A stretch of DNA of 64,000 nt. Origin: an uncultured Opitutia bacterium (GTDB taxonomy: Bacteria; Verrucomicrobiota; Verrucomicrobiia; Opitutales; Opitutaceae). The notes beneath the pieces were generated by a model. That model did not search any database. It was not told the DNA's origin and was given only the letters and a program-made list of their open reading frames with translations. The DNA is taken from positions 1 to 64,000 of the forward strand of contig CAITWF010000017.1 of the NCBI GenBank assembly GCA_903896015.1. Reading direction: 5' to 3'. Positions 17,932-25,799 of this stretch are shown in pieces; the first letter of the stretch is position 1, and the number at the start of each line of letters is the position of its first letter. The translations under genes were made by a program, and so were the position numbers.

Positions 17932-18578
17932 GCGATCACGTAGCCGTGCCCGCGCCGCGTGGCGATTACATCGGGGCCGAGTTTCTTGCGGAGGTTGAAA
18001 ACATGCACGTCGATCAAGTTGGAGAGCGTGCTGTCCTCGTCGCCAAACAGGTGCTCATACAGCGCGGTGCGCGTGATGACTTCCCCGCGATGCAGCGCGA
18101 GATATTCGAGTAACGCGTATTCGCGCGCCGTCAGCGGCACGACCGCACCCGCGTGCTCGACCGTGCGCGCCACCGTGTCGATGCGAACCTCGCCGATCGT
18201 CAGCGCCGGCCGGGGCTGGTGCGCCCCGCGGCGAATGAGCGCGCGCACCCGCGCCAGCAGCTCCGGCAGATCAAAGGGCTTCACCAGATAATCGTCCGCA
18301 CCACCATCCAATCCGCGCACGCGATCCGTGCTGGCATCTCGCGCCGTGAGCATCAGCACCGGAGTCCGTTTGCGCGCCCGCAGGCGCGCGAGCACGGTCC
18401 AGCCATCGAGGCGAGGCAGCATCACATCGAGCACGACCGCATCGTAGTCCGCGCCCTCGGCCTTGAAGAGACCATCTTCGCCATCCGCCGCAGTATCGAC
18501 CGCGTAGCCTTCCTTGCGCAGAGCCCGCGCAAGCCCCGCCAGCAGATCGGGTTCATCTTCGATCACGAGCAATCTCAT
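17928..18578 (-). CDS. OmpR-family response regulator
   Basis: The 216-residue regulator has a receiver domain (1-115) with acidic pocket EDE (7-9), phosphoacceptor Asp51 in VVLDVMLPRLDG and Lys100 in YLVKPFD, and a winged-helix DNA-binding domain (about 125-216) with LTAREYALLEYLA, SNLIDVHVFNLRKKL and RRGHGYVIA. It is encoded directly before its kinase and divergently from a di-haem cytochrome gene. The shared 158-bp region holds TTAA-rich motifs that could be its binding sites. Confidence 0.95.
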   Translation of the reverse strand: MRLLVIEDEPDLLAGLARALRKEGYAVDTAADGEDGLFKAEGADYDAVVLDVMLPRLDGWTVLARLRARKRTPVLMLTARDASTDRVRGLDGGADDYLVKPFDLPELLARVRALIRRGAHQPRPALTIGEVRIDTVARTVEHAGAVVPLTAREYALLEYLALHRGEVITRTALYEHLFGDEDSTLSNLIDVHVFNLRKKLGPDVIATRRGHGYVIA

Positions 18579-18695
18579 CGTTGGAAAGGAGAGCGCAGAG
18601 TCGCGAGCATAGCGGCCGTTAAATTAAGGCAAGATGAAGGCGCGCGCCCATCGCGTCTTTTTATTTTCGCCGATCGTTCCTGCCATCACCGCAAA

Positions 18696-18711
18696 CTTAA
18701 CGTCCGCTTAA
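18696..18711. promoter_or_regulatory. Candidate OmpR-family direct repeat
   Basis: CTTAA occurs twice with an 11-bp period (18696-18700 and 18707-18711), the spacing expected for OmpR/PhoB-type dimers binding one helical turn apart. Further TTAA motifs stand at 18619-18622 and 18624-18627, nearer the regulator. The repeat is 25 bases before the cytochrome start. The assignment is by pattern only. Confidence 0.35.
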
Positions 18712-18736
18712 TCTCGTTTCGCGTAAGCTCGCGGGC

Positions 18737-20011
18737 GTGAAAACTTCCCATTCGTTTCCTTCCACCTTTCCGCTGCTTTCAGCGTTTCTGCTTCCGGTCG
18801 CCCTCACGCTTGCCCAACCGCCCGCTCCGGGACGCGGCGCACCACCCGCTACCACCCCTCAACCTCCGCCCGCGGCTCCACCCGCTCCCCCTACTCCGCC
18901 TGCCGCACTCGCACCGGCGATCACTGGCGGATCGCTCCCGGGTTTGAGTGACGAACAACTCGCCGACTTTCTCGACGGACGGACCGATTTCGTGACGCCC
19001 GAAACTCCCGCCAGCGGCCTCGGGCCCATCTTCAATGACGTGTCGTGCGTCGCTTGCCACAGCGCGCCGACGACCGGCGGCGCGAGCCGACGGACCGTCA
19101 CGCGTTTCGGCCACACGACCAACGGCTCATTCGATCCGCTGGAAGCGCTCGGTGGCTCACTGCTGCAAGCCCGCGCAATCCGCGGAGTGCCCGTGGAGGT
19201 CGTGCCCGCCGCCGCCAACGTCGTTTCACTTCGCCTGACTACCCCGCTCTTCGGCGCCGGCCTGATCGAAGCGATCCCGGACGCTACGATCATTGCCCAA
19301 AGCCACGCGCCGAAACCTGCCGGTATTCGCGGCAAAGTCTCAGTCGTAACGGAAGTGGCCACAGGCGAGGAGCGTGTGGGGCGTTTCGGCTGGAAAGCCC
19401 AGCAGGCCACGCTGCTCGCGTTTTCCGGCGACGCCTATCGCAACGAGATGGGCATCACCAACCGCCTGTTTCCCACCGAAAACGCCCCCAACGGCAACAC
19501 CGCCGCTATCGCCCGCTTCATCAAACCAACGGGCGTAGACGATGCGATCGACCCGCTCACCGGCCGCGGCGACATCGATCGCGTCGCGATCTACATGCGC
19601 CTGCTCGCCCCGCCGCCAAGCACTCCGGCCCGCGGCACCGCGGTGCGCGGTGCGCAGATCTTCGCTTCAATCGCATGCGCCGCCTGCCACCTCCCGGCCA
19701 TGACGACCGGCCAAAACGCCATCGCTGCACTGAGCGAGCAACGCGTCGAACTTTACTCTGATCTTCTGTTGCACGACATGGGCTCGCTGGGCGACGGCAT
19801 CGCCCAAGGCTCGGCCAGCACGACCGAAATGCGCACTGCGCCGCTTTGGGGTCTGCGCGCCCGTCCCGTCTGGTTGCACGACGGCCGTGCACGCACGATC
19901 GACGAAGCGATCCGCGCCCATGACGGCGAGGCAGCCAATGCGCGCAGCGCTTACGTCCAACTTAACACCGCTGACCGTCAGTCGCTGCTCGATTTTCTCA
20001 ACACGCTCTGA
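18737..20011 (+). CDS. Secreted di-haem oxidoreductase (DUF1111 family)
   Basis: The GTG start gives 424 residues: a signal peptide (about 1-27), a Pro/Ala-rich linker (28-62) and a di-haem cytochrome region. Two haem c motifs are present, CVACH (104-108) and CAACH (314-318). DUF1111/DHOR family segments include VGRFGWKAQ, LYSDLLLHDMG, TAPLWGLRARPVWLHDG and TIDEAIRAHDGEA. Relatives are periplasmic putative di-haem peroxidases or oxidoreductases of mostly unproven substrate. It is divergent from a two-component system that may control it. The proline-rich linker suggests a tethered or extended envelope protein. Confidence 0.88.
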   Translation: MKTSHSFPSTFPLLSAFLLPVALTLAQPPAPGRGAPPATTPQPPPAAPPAPPTPPAALAPAITGGSLPGLSDEQLADFLDGRTDFVTPETPASGLGPIFNDVSCVACHSAPTTGGASRRTVTRFGHTTNGSFDPLEALGGSLLQARAIRGVPVEVVPAAANVVSLRLTTPLFGAGLIEAIPDATIIAQSHAPKPAGIRGKVSVVTEVATGEERVGRFGWKAQQATLLAFSGDAYRNEMGITNRLFPTENAPNGNTAAIARFIKPTGVDDAIDPLTGRGDIDRVAIYMRLLAPPPSTPARGTAVRGAQIFASIACAACHLPAMTTGQNAIAALSEQRVELYSDLLLHDMGSLGDGIAQGSASTTEMRTAPLWGLRARPVWLHDGRARTIDEAIRAHDGEAANARSAYVQLNTADRQSLLDFLNTL

Positions 20012-20112
20012 GCCGTCGGCCGCTGCGGGGCGGGCGCCGATTGAGTTCACGCCCGCTACCGCCTCGGAATTTTTCGTCGCCCCTAAGCGGTTCGTCAGCA
20101 CGCTAGGCGGCG

Positions 20113-20814
20113 ATGAAACGCTTTCTCGTCACCCTTGCCCTGTTCGCCACGTTTGCCCGCGCCGAGACGCCCACGCCCGCAGTCGATTTGCTCGCGGACA
20201 AAAGTCTCGCCGCGTGGGAACTCGTCACATTGCCCGCGACGCCCGCGAAGATCGACGCGGTCTGCAAATTCAACGCCGATGGCTCGCTCGCGGTCGCGGG
20301 CAAACCGGTGAGTTACCTCGCGACAAAAGCCGCCTACAAAAATTTCCGGCTCCACGCCGAGTGGCGCTGGCCAACAAACGCCGCAAAGAACAGCAACAGC
20401 GGCGTGCTTCTCCACATCGCCGGCGGCCCGACCGCCGGCACTGCGTGGCCCGTGTGTTTCCAGGCGCAGATGAAGCTCACGCGCGCCGGCGATCTACTTC
20501 CGATGCAAAGCGCGAAGTTCGCCGAAAGACTGACCACGCCGCCCGACGCAAAAACCCCGCAGCTCGATCGCGCCAACCCCGCCGATCCGGAAAAGCCGAT
20601 CGGCGAGTGGAACAGTTACGACATCGTCTGCCGCGATGGCACGATCGAAGTCAGAGTGAATGGCGTGCTCGAAAACAAAGTCACCGCCAGCGATCCGGCC
20701 GAGGGAAAAATCGGCATTCAGCTCGAAGGCACGCCGTTCGAACTGCGCCACGTGCGGATCGAGCCATTGCGTGCGATCGGCACGAGTTTTCAGGCACCGG
20801 CCAACGGCTACTGA
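20113..20814 (+). CDS. Secreted DUF1080 (3-keto-disaccharide hydrolase-like) protein
   Basis: The 233-residue protein has a signal peptide (MKRFLVTLALFATFARA) and a DUF1080 jelly-roll domain with NFRLHAEWRWP, NSNSGVLLHI, GEWNSYDIVCRDGTIEVRVNGVL and GKIGIQLEGTPFELRHVRI. The family includes enzymes acting on 3-keto-glycosides; the particular substrate is unknown. It is one of four DUF1080 proteins in the window and the only one outside the 38-47 kb carbohydrate region. It follows the di-haem oxidoreductase by 101 bases; a joint role in sugar oxidation is possible but unproven. Confidence 0.87.
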   Translation: MKRFLVTLALFATFARAETPTPAVDLLADKSLAAWELVTLPATPAKIDAVCKFNADGSLAVAGKPVSYLATKAAYKNFRLHAEWRWPTNAAKNSNSGVLLHIAGGPTAGTAWPVCFQAQMKLTRAGDLLPMQSAKFAERLTTPPDAKTPQLDRANPADPEKPIGEWNSYDIVCRDGTIEVRVNGVLENKVTASDPAEGKIGIQLEGTPFELRHVRIEPLRAIGTSFQAPANGY

Positions 20815-20835
20815 GCGTAGCGCAGCCCTCGGCGC

Positions 20836-21636
20836 ATGTCTGACTCGCCCACGTTTTACGAGCAACTCGTCGCGCTTGAGCGCGATGGCAGTGCGTTCGT
20901 GCTCGTGACCCTCGTCGAGGCGCTCGGCAGCGTGCCGCAGGACACGGGCGCGAAGATGCTCGTGACCGCGGCGGGGCTGCACGCGGGCACGGTGGGCGGC
21001 GGGCGCGTCGAGGCGCAGGCGCTTGCGCTCGCGCACGAGATTATCGCGAAAAGCGAAGCCGCGCCGCGCTTCATCTCGTGGACACTCAAAGGCGACGTCG
21101 GCATGACGTGCGGCGGCGCGGTAAAGCTTTATTTCGAGCCGCATCCCGCTGGCGGCGCCACGTGGACGATCGCGATCTTCGGGGCGGGGCACGTCGCGCA
21201 AGCGCTCGTGCCCGTGCTCGCGCCACTCCCGTGCAAGCTCGTCGTTTATGATACGCGGGCCGACTGGCTCGCGCGTCTGCCACGCGCCCGCAATCTCACC
21301 GCCACACATCTCGCCGACCTCGCACCGGCGATCGATACGCTGTCGGCGGACGCGTTCGTGCTGTGCATGACGCAAGGCCACAAAACCGATCGGCCGATCC
21401 TGCACCGGGCGCTCGCGACGAAAAATTTTCCGTTCGTCGGTGCGATCGGCAGCGAGGCCAAGGCCGCGGTACTCCGCCGCGAACTGGTCGTGGACGGACT
21501 GGCGCCGGCGCGCGCGGAGGAGTTTCACTGTCCCGTCGGCCTCGACTTCGGCACGAACCACCCGCACGAGATCGCGTTGAGCATCGCGGCCCAGTTGCTG
21601 ACTGAGCGCGATGGGCTCGCGGAAAAACGCCGCTGA
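20836..21636 (+). CDS. XdhC/CoxI-family molybdoenzyme accessory protein
   Basis: The 266-residue protein has the N-terminal XdhC_CoxI domain (about 10-100: GSVPQDTGAKMLV, GTVGGGRVEAQ, GMTCGGAVKLYFE) and a C-terminal Rossmann domain (from 111, IAIFGAGHVAQAL, later FVGAIGSEAKA). XdhC binds molybdenum cofactor, promotes its sulfuration and inserts it into xanthine dehydrogenase-type enzymes. No such enzyme is encoded in the window, so the client is elsewhere. It lies 21 bases after the DUF1080 gene and may be co-transcribed with it. Confidence 0.9.
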   Translation: MSDSPTFYEQLVALERDGSAFVLVTLVEALGSVPQDTGAKMLVTAAGLHAGTVGGGRVEAQALALAHEIIAKSEAAPRFISWTLKGDVGMTCGGAVKLYFEPHPAGGATWTIAIFGAGHVAQALVPVLAPLPCKLVVYDTRADWLARLPRARNLTATHLADLAPAIDTLSADAFVLCMTQGHKTDRPILHRALATKNFPFVGAIGSEAKAAVLRRELVVDGLAPARAEEFHCPVGLDFGTNHPHEIALSIAAQLLTERDGLAEKRR

Positions 21637-22012
21637 GTTTGGCCGGTCGCTCGGCCCGCTCGTGGCGATCTGCGGTCGCGGCGACGCGAACGGCGGGCAC
21701 CGCTTACTCGGCGGAACGATCCGCCAATCCGTCCAAAGCTTCGTGCCTTTTCCAAGCGCAGGCCTCATGCTCGCGAGATTCGTCACGCCCACGCCCGCCG
21801 CATCCGCGGCTGCCTGGCCGCAGAAGCGCAGCTCAGCTGCTTGCAGGTGCGGGCGGAGTAGCGGTTTTCAACCTCCCTCTGTCCCAGCGGACGCGCTGAA
21901 AAGCGCTCCGTCGTCAAATCCATGCCAGCAACTGAAATGCACCCTGACCGCATCGCGGGACTTTTCCGCGGTTGCACGGAACCCGATCGCGCGCCACGTT
22001 TCTGTCTACTGT
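21637..22012. other. 376-base intergenic stretch
   Basis: No convincing gene or structured RNA was found on either strand. A small GNRA-loop hairpin (GCGCT-GAAA-AGCGC, 21893-21906) is the only clear structure. The frame of the next gene is open through this region but has no signal peptide or conserved sequence before 22013. It probably holds the promoter of the paralogue pair that follows. Confidence 0.4.
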
Positions 22013-22657
22013 ATGGTCCGCCCCGTCCGCTTTTTTCTCTGCCTGCTGGCGCTCGTGAGCGGTGCTTTGCGCGCCCAGCCGCCCGCACCGACCGCCGCGC
22101 CGGCCGCCGTATCACCAGTGGACGGCACGCCCGCTCCCGTCGTCAGCGCCACGCCGAAGCCGCGGGTGCAGCGCGCCATCTCACCGGAGGTGGCCGCCCA
22201 GCTCGCCGCGTCGCGACCGAAATTCACGCCCGTCGCCCCACCGCCGCCGCCGACGAAATCTGAGGAGGAACTCCCCGACATGCGCGAAATCGACAAGCCG
22301 AAGAACACCATCGTGCGCCTCCCGAAATACGTGGTGCAAGAGCAGCGCCCGCCGGTCTTCACGGAACGCGAGATCCACACCAAGCAGGGCCTCGCGAACC
22401 TCGCGATGCGCCGCTATCTCACCGAAACCGATCGCGCGTTGAACCGTTTCACCCTCCCGCTCTTCGGCATCTCCAACGCCGATCGCGCGCTCGCGATGTA
22501 TGCCGAAGACGAACGGCTGAAGAACATGGGCGACGTCGCCGATCAAACCAACATGGTGATGAAGTCCGATGCCGCGGCCGGAAAGAAAGTGCAGGATGTC
22601 TCGCGCCAGACCTTCATGCGCTGGCAGGATTTCGGCTGGCAGGGTGGCAACAAGTAG
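22013..22657 (+). CDS. Secreted protein of unknown function, first of a tandem paralogue pair
   Basis: I do not recognise this family. The 214-residue product starts with a signal peptide (MVRPVRFFLCLLALVSGALRA), then a Pro/Ala-rich linker (22-85) and a conserved block (about 100-214). The block contains VVQEQRPPVFTERE, AMRRYLTETDRALNRF, EDERLKNMGDVADQTNMV and the ending TFMRWQDFGWQGGNK. The neighbouring downstream gene encodes the same architecture; over a 52-residue core (from residue 101) 33 residues are identical by my count. Charged, amphipathic and lacking catalytic signatures, it looks like an envelope structural or scaffold protein. The ATG at 22013 is chosen because it starts the signal peptide. 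Confidence 0.75.
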   Translation: MVRPVRFFLCLLALVSGALRAQPPAPTAAPAAVSPVDGTPAPVVSATPKPRVQRAISPEVAAQLAASRPKFTPVAPPPPPTKSEEELPDMREIDKPKNTIVRLPKYVVQEQRPPVFTEREIHTKQGLANLAMRRYLTETDRALNRFTLPLFGISNADRALAMYAEDERLKNMGDVADQTNMVMKSDAAAGKKVQDVSRQTFMRWQDFGWQGGNK

Positions 22658-22726
22658 TTGGCGGCTAGCTCCTCGACGCGAAAAGAGGAGTAACCGAGCG
22701 AGATTTTGGCTTTCTTCATCGCGCCG

Positions 22727-23338
22727 ATGAGCCGTTGCCCCCTCGCGCTCCTATTCGCATACGCCACCGTTGCCATGGCGCAAACGGCGTCGATCCCTGT
22801 AAAGGACATGCCCGCCATTCAGCCGGCTTTGGCCCAACCGCGCGTGGTGTCGCCAGGCACAGCCGATTTGCTGAGGGCTGCGTTGCCGAAGAGCGCCTTC
22901 GTCAAGCCACCCGAGAAAAAGCCAGTCCCCAATCCGCCCCCTCTCGGCGAAACCGAAAAGCCGCCGGAAGAGGTCTTGCAGCTGAAGAAATTTGTCGTGC
23001 GCGAGGCCCGGCCGCCCATCTTCACCGAGCGCGACCTCAACACACCGCAAGGCCTCCAGGCCATCGCGATGCGCCGCTACTTTCCGGAAATGGATCGCGC
23101 TCTCAATCGCTTCATGCTGCCGCTCTTCGCACCGATCAGCACGAAGGGCACTTCGAACGAAGTGCGCGCGATGACGATGTATGAAGATGAAGAGCGCTTG
23201 AAAAACATGTCGGAGGTCTCCGATCGCACTAACATGGTGAAGAACTCCCTTCCCGCCGCCGGCGCGAAACTGAAGAACGTGGAGCGCGACACGTTCATGC
23301 GCTGGTCCGACATCGGCTGGCACGGCGGCGGAAAATAG
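22727..23338 (+). CDS. Secreted protein of unknown function, second of a tandem paralogue pair
   Basis: The 203-residue product mirrors the gene before it: signal peptide (MSRCPLALLFAYATVAMAQ), proline-rich linker (about 25-82) and conserved block (85-203) with FVVREARPPIFTERD, AMRRYFPEMDRALNRFMLPLF, EDEERLKNMSEVSDRTNMV and TFMRWSDIGWHGGGK. Relative to its paralogue it has a 4-5 residue insertion after LPLF. The ATG at 22727 is preferred over a TTG at 22706 because it gives a cleaner signal peptide. The gap between the two genes is 69 bases. Function unknown. Confidence 0.75.
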   Translation: MSRCPLALLFAYATVAMAQTASIPVKDMPAIQPALAQPRVVSPGTADLLRAALPKSAFVKPPEKKPVPNPPPLGETEKPPEEVLQLKKFVVREARPPIFTERDLNTPQGLQAIAMRRYFPEMDRALNRFMLPLFAPISTKGTSNEVRAMTMYEDEERLKNMSEVSDRTNMVKNSLPAAGAKLKNVERDTFMRWSDIGWHGGGK

Positions 23339-23356
23339 CCGCCGCGCACGGTCGCG

Positions 23357-23659
23357 TCACTTTTCCCCGAGCAACGCTCGCGCAATCTCAGCCCATTCGG
23401 CCTCAAGTTTCACGGACGCCGCGACTCTTGGCCGGCCCGCCCGCGCATACCAGTAGCCCGCGTTTGCGAGATCGCCTTCCTTGCGGTGGAGGTAGGCGTG
23501 GACCCACGCGCACTCCGCGCCGCCATCCTCCTGCGCGCAGGTGTGAGCCTGATCCCAGTCGCCGCGCGCGTCGTGCCAGAGTGCCTGTAACGCAGGGCTC
23601 GCATTCGCCGGGGGCACCCCTTCGCGCGCGATCGATTGCTCGAATTCCGCAAATGACAT
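23357..23659 (-). CDS. Small conserved protein of unknown function (100 aa)
   Basis: The compact 100-residue protein has SPALQALWHDARGDWDQAHTCAQ, then WVHAYLHRKEGDLANAGYWYARAG. The spacing of Trp, His, Tyr and Gly looks like a two-helix TPR-like repeat (GDWDQAH and GDLANAGYWY). Similar small cytoplasmic proteins occur in many bacteria without assigned function; that is recalled, not searched. The ATG at 23659 is divergent from birA, 80 bases away, and the gene converges on the second paralogue. No signal peptide. Confidence 0.72.
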   Translation of the reverse strand: MSFAEFEQSIAREGVPPANASPALQALWHDARGDWDQAHTCAQEDGGAECAWVHAYLHRKEGDLANAGYWYARAGRPRVAASVKLEAEWAEIARALLGEK

Positions 23660-23739
23660 TTGCGCCAGCGTGCGGAACGCGTCTTCCCTTTCAACCTCAC
23701 ACTTACGCCTCCGCGCCTCGCCGCCGTTTTTTCCGTTTC

Positions 23740-24729
23740 ATGTCCACCGCCGAGCACCTCATCATCCGCGAACTTCTCGCCCGCGAGCCGAACTGGCTCT
23801 CCGGCTCCGCCCTCGCCGCGAAACTCGGTGTCAGCCGCGTCGCCGTATGGCAGCACATGGAGAAATTGCGCTCGGCCGGCTTCACTTTCGAGGCGCGCCG
23901 CGCGCTTGGCTACAAACTCACGGCGCGCCCGCCGGGACCGCACGCCGCGCTGATCGAGACGCAGCTCAAGATCCGTCCGCGCGGCTTCTCACTCGTTGTG
24001 CTCGACGAAACCGACAGCACCAACGACGAGGCTGCGCGCCAACTAGCCGCCGGCCGCGCCGCGCCGTTTGCGATCATCGCGCGCCGCCAAACCAAGGGCC
24101 GCGGCCGCCTCGGTCGCGTCTGGCACAGCGAGGCCAACGGCAACCTCTACGTCAGCGTCGCGTTTCGCCCGCGTGTCCCGCCCGAGCGCATGGGCGCGTT
24201 CACGCTCTGGATGGGCCTCAACCTCTGCGAATTGCTCGCCAACTTCGCCAAAGTCACGCCCGGCCTCAAGTGGCCCAACGATCTGCTCCTCGTTGGCCGC
24301 AAGGCCGGCGGCATCCTCACCGAGGCCCGGATCGACGCCGATCAAATCCGCGATCTCGTGTTCGGACTCGGACTCAACATCAACGCTCCCGCCGGCGGCT
24401 GGCCCGCCGACCTCGCGAAGCGCGCTGTCTCGCTCGCGGAGATCACGGGCACGCCGCTCGACTTCAACCGCCTCACCGCCGCGCTCCTCGGACGCGTGCT
24501 GCTCGCCTACGAGAATTTCGCCGACGGCAGCTACACGAAAACCTTTGCCGATCTCTGGCACCGCTACGATGTCCTGCGCGGCCAACCCGTCGCCCTCCTC
24601 GAAGGCGGCCGCCGCCACGCCGGCACCGTCCTCGGAATCGACGACGAGGGCGCGCTCCTGCTGCGCGACGTCCGCGGCCGGACCCAGCGCTTCCGCGCCG
24701 GCGAGGTCACGATCGAGAAGACAAGTTGA
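23740..24729 (+). CDS. birA: Biotin--[acetyl-CoA carboxylase] ligase / biotin repressor
   Basis: The 329-residue bifunctional BirA has an N-terminal winged helix (about 5-60: LSGSALAAKLGVSRVAVWQHMEKL), the central ligase domain with the biotinyl-AMP loop GRGRLGR (120-126), KWPNDLLL and KAGGILTE, and a C-terminal SH3-like domain (about 285-329). It attaches biotin to the carboxyl carrier protein, and the HTH suggests repression of biotin genes when biotinyl-AMP accumulates. No biotin synthesis genes or TTGTAAACC-type BirA operator are visible here. The ATG at 23740 gives the canonical N-terminus. Confidence 0.93.
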   Translation: MSTAEHLIIRELLAREPNWLSGSALAAKLGVSRVAVWQHMEKLRSAGFTFEARRALGYKLTARPPGPHAALIETQLKIRPRGFSLVVLDETDSTNDEAARQLAAGRAAPFAIIARRQTKGRGRLGRVWHSEANGNLYVSVAFRPRVPPERMGAFTLWMGLNLCELLANFAKVTPGLKWPNDLLLVGRKAGGILTEARIDADQIRDLVFGLGLNINAPAGGWPADLAKRAVSLAEITGTPLDFNRLTAALLGRVLLAYENFADGSYTKTFADLWHRYDVLRGQPVALLEGGRRHAGTVLGIDDEGALLLRDVRGRTQRFRAGEVTIEKTS

Positions 24730-24753
24730 GAGTTGAGGGCTCCCGCGCGAGTG

Positions 24754-24766
24754 TTGAGAGTCTCAA
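24754..24766. promoter_or_regulatory. 13-bp perfect palindrome before the ABC transporter operon
   Basis: TTGAGAGTCTCAA (24754-24766) is a perfect palindrome around a central G, ending 5 bases before the ABC ATPase start. GTTGAGAG also occurs at 24725-24732, directly after the birA stop. It could be an operator or a small RNA hairpin occluding the ribosome site; no protein is implicated. Confidence 0.3.
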
Positions 24767-24771
24767 ATCGC

Positions 24772-25776
24772 ATGTCCGATCCGCTTCCGCCAGCCATTGA
24801 AGTTTCGCACCTCGTGAAGAGTTACGGCGGGATCACCGCGGTCAGCGACATCAGCTTCACGGTCGCGCGCGGCGAAATCATCGGCTTTCTCGGCCCCAAC
24901 GGCGCCGGCAAGTCTACGACGATGCGCATCCTCACCGGCTACCTGCCCGCCACCTCCGGCAGCGTGAAGATCTGTGGCATGTCCGTTGCCACGCAGCCCG
25001 ACGAGGTGAAGCGCCGCATCGGCTACATGCCGGAAAATAACCCGCTCCCCGAAGACATGCGCGTCTCGGAGTATCTTTATTTTCGTGGTCGGCTCAAAGA
25101 AATCTCCCGGCGAAATCTCGGGCCACGCATCGACGAAGTCCTCGAACTAAGCGACCTGAAACGCGTCCGCCATAAAATCATCGGCCAGCTCTCAAAAGGA
25201 TTCCGCCAGCGCGTCGGCATCGCCGAGGCGATCTTAGCCGAGCCGCCTGTCATCATTATGGACGAACCGACGATCGGCCTCGATCCGCACCAAATCCTCA
25301 TCGTCCGCGATCTCATCGCGAGTCTGCGCGGACGGATGACGGTCATCATTTCGTCGCACATCCTCCCCGAAATCGAGCAGACCTGCGACCGCGTAATCAT
25401 CATCAATCAGGGCCGCGTCGTCGCCCAGGGCACGCCCGCCGATCTGCGCCACGAAATCCTCGGTCACTCGCGCTACCAACTTCAGGCTGCCGGGGACGCA
25501 GCCGCGCTCCCCGCGCTACTCGCCACGATCGAGCCGACGCTAACGCTCACTGCGCAAACCGACCCTGACGCCGCCGGCTTCCGCACGCTTTCGCTTTCCA
25601 CCGAACGCGACGGCGAACTCGGTGAGGCGATCCTCAACACGCTTCTCGCGAAAAACTATCGCGTTCGCGCGCTCACCCGCGAGCAGCCCACGCTCGAGGA
25701 CGTCTTCCTCGCCGCCACGCGTCGGAGCTGGGACGTCGTTTCCGCGCCCCGCAACGGGAACAAGCCCGCCGCCTGA
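24772..25776 (+). CDS. ABC transporter ATP-binding protein (GldA/NosF-like)
   Basis: The 334-residue ATPase has Walker A GPNGAGKS (41-48), the signature LSKGFRQRVG, Walker B VIIMDEPTIGLD and H-loop IISSHI, followed by a C-terminal extension of about 100 residues typical of ABC-2-type exporters (GldA, NosF, CcmA-like). The ATG at 24772 starts at the conserved region. With the following permease and GldG-like protein it makes the three-part layout known from GldAFG. In non-gliding bacteria the substrate of this complex is unknown. The permease starts 23 bases downstream. Confidence 0.9.
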   Translation: MSDPLPPAIEVSHLVKSYGGITAVSDISFTVARGEIIGFLGPNGAGKSTTMRILTGYLPATSGSVKICGMSVATQPDEVKRRIGYMPENNPLPEDMRVSEYLYFRGRLKEISRRNLGPRIDEVLELSDLKRVRHKIIGQLSKGFRQRVGIAEAILAEPPVIIMDEPTIGLDPHQILIVRDLIASLRGRMTVIISSHILPEIEQTCDRVIIINQGRVVAQGTPADLRHEILGHSRYQLQAAGDAAALPALLATIEPTLTLTAQTDPDAAGFRTLSLSTERDGELGEAILNTLLAKNYRVRALTREQPTLEDVFLAATRRSWDVVSAPRNGNKPAA

Positions 25777-25799
25777 CGGACCATGATTCGCTTCCGCGC

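Noticed and set aside
21637-22012. tRNA or other structured RNA in the longest gene-free stretch
   Set aside because: No T-loop consensus or cloverleaf could be drawn on either strand; only one small hairpin is seen.
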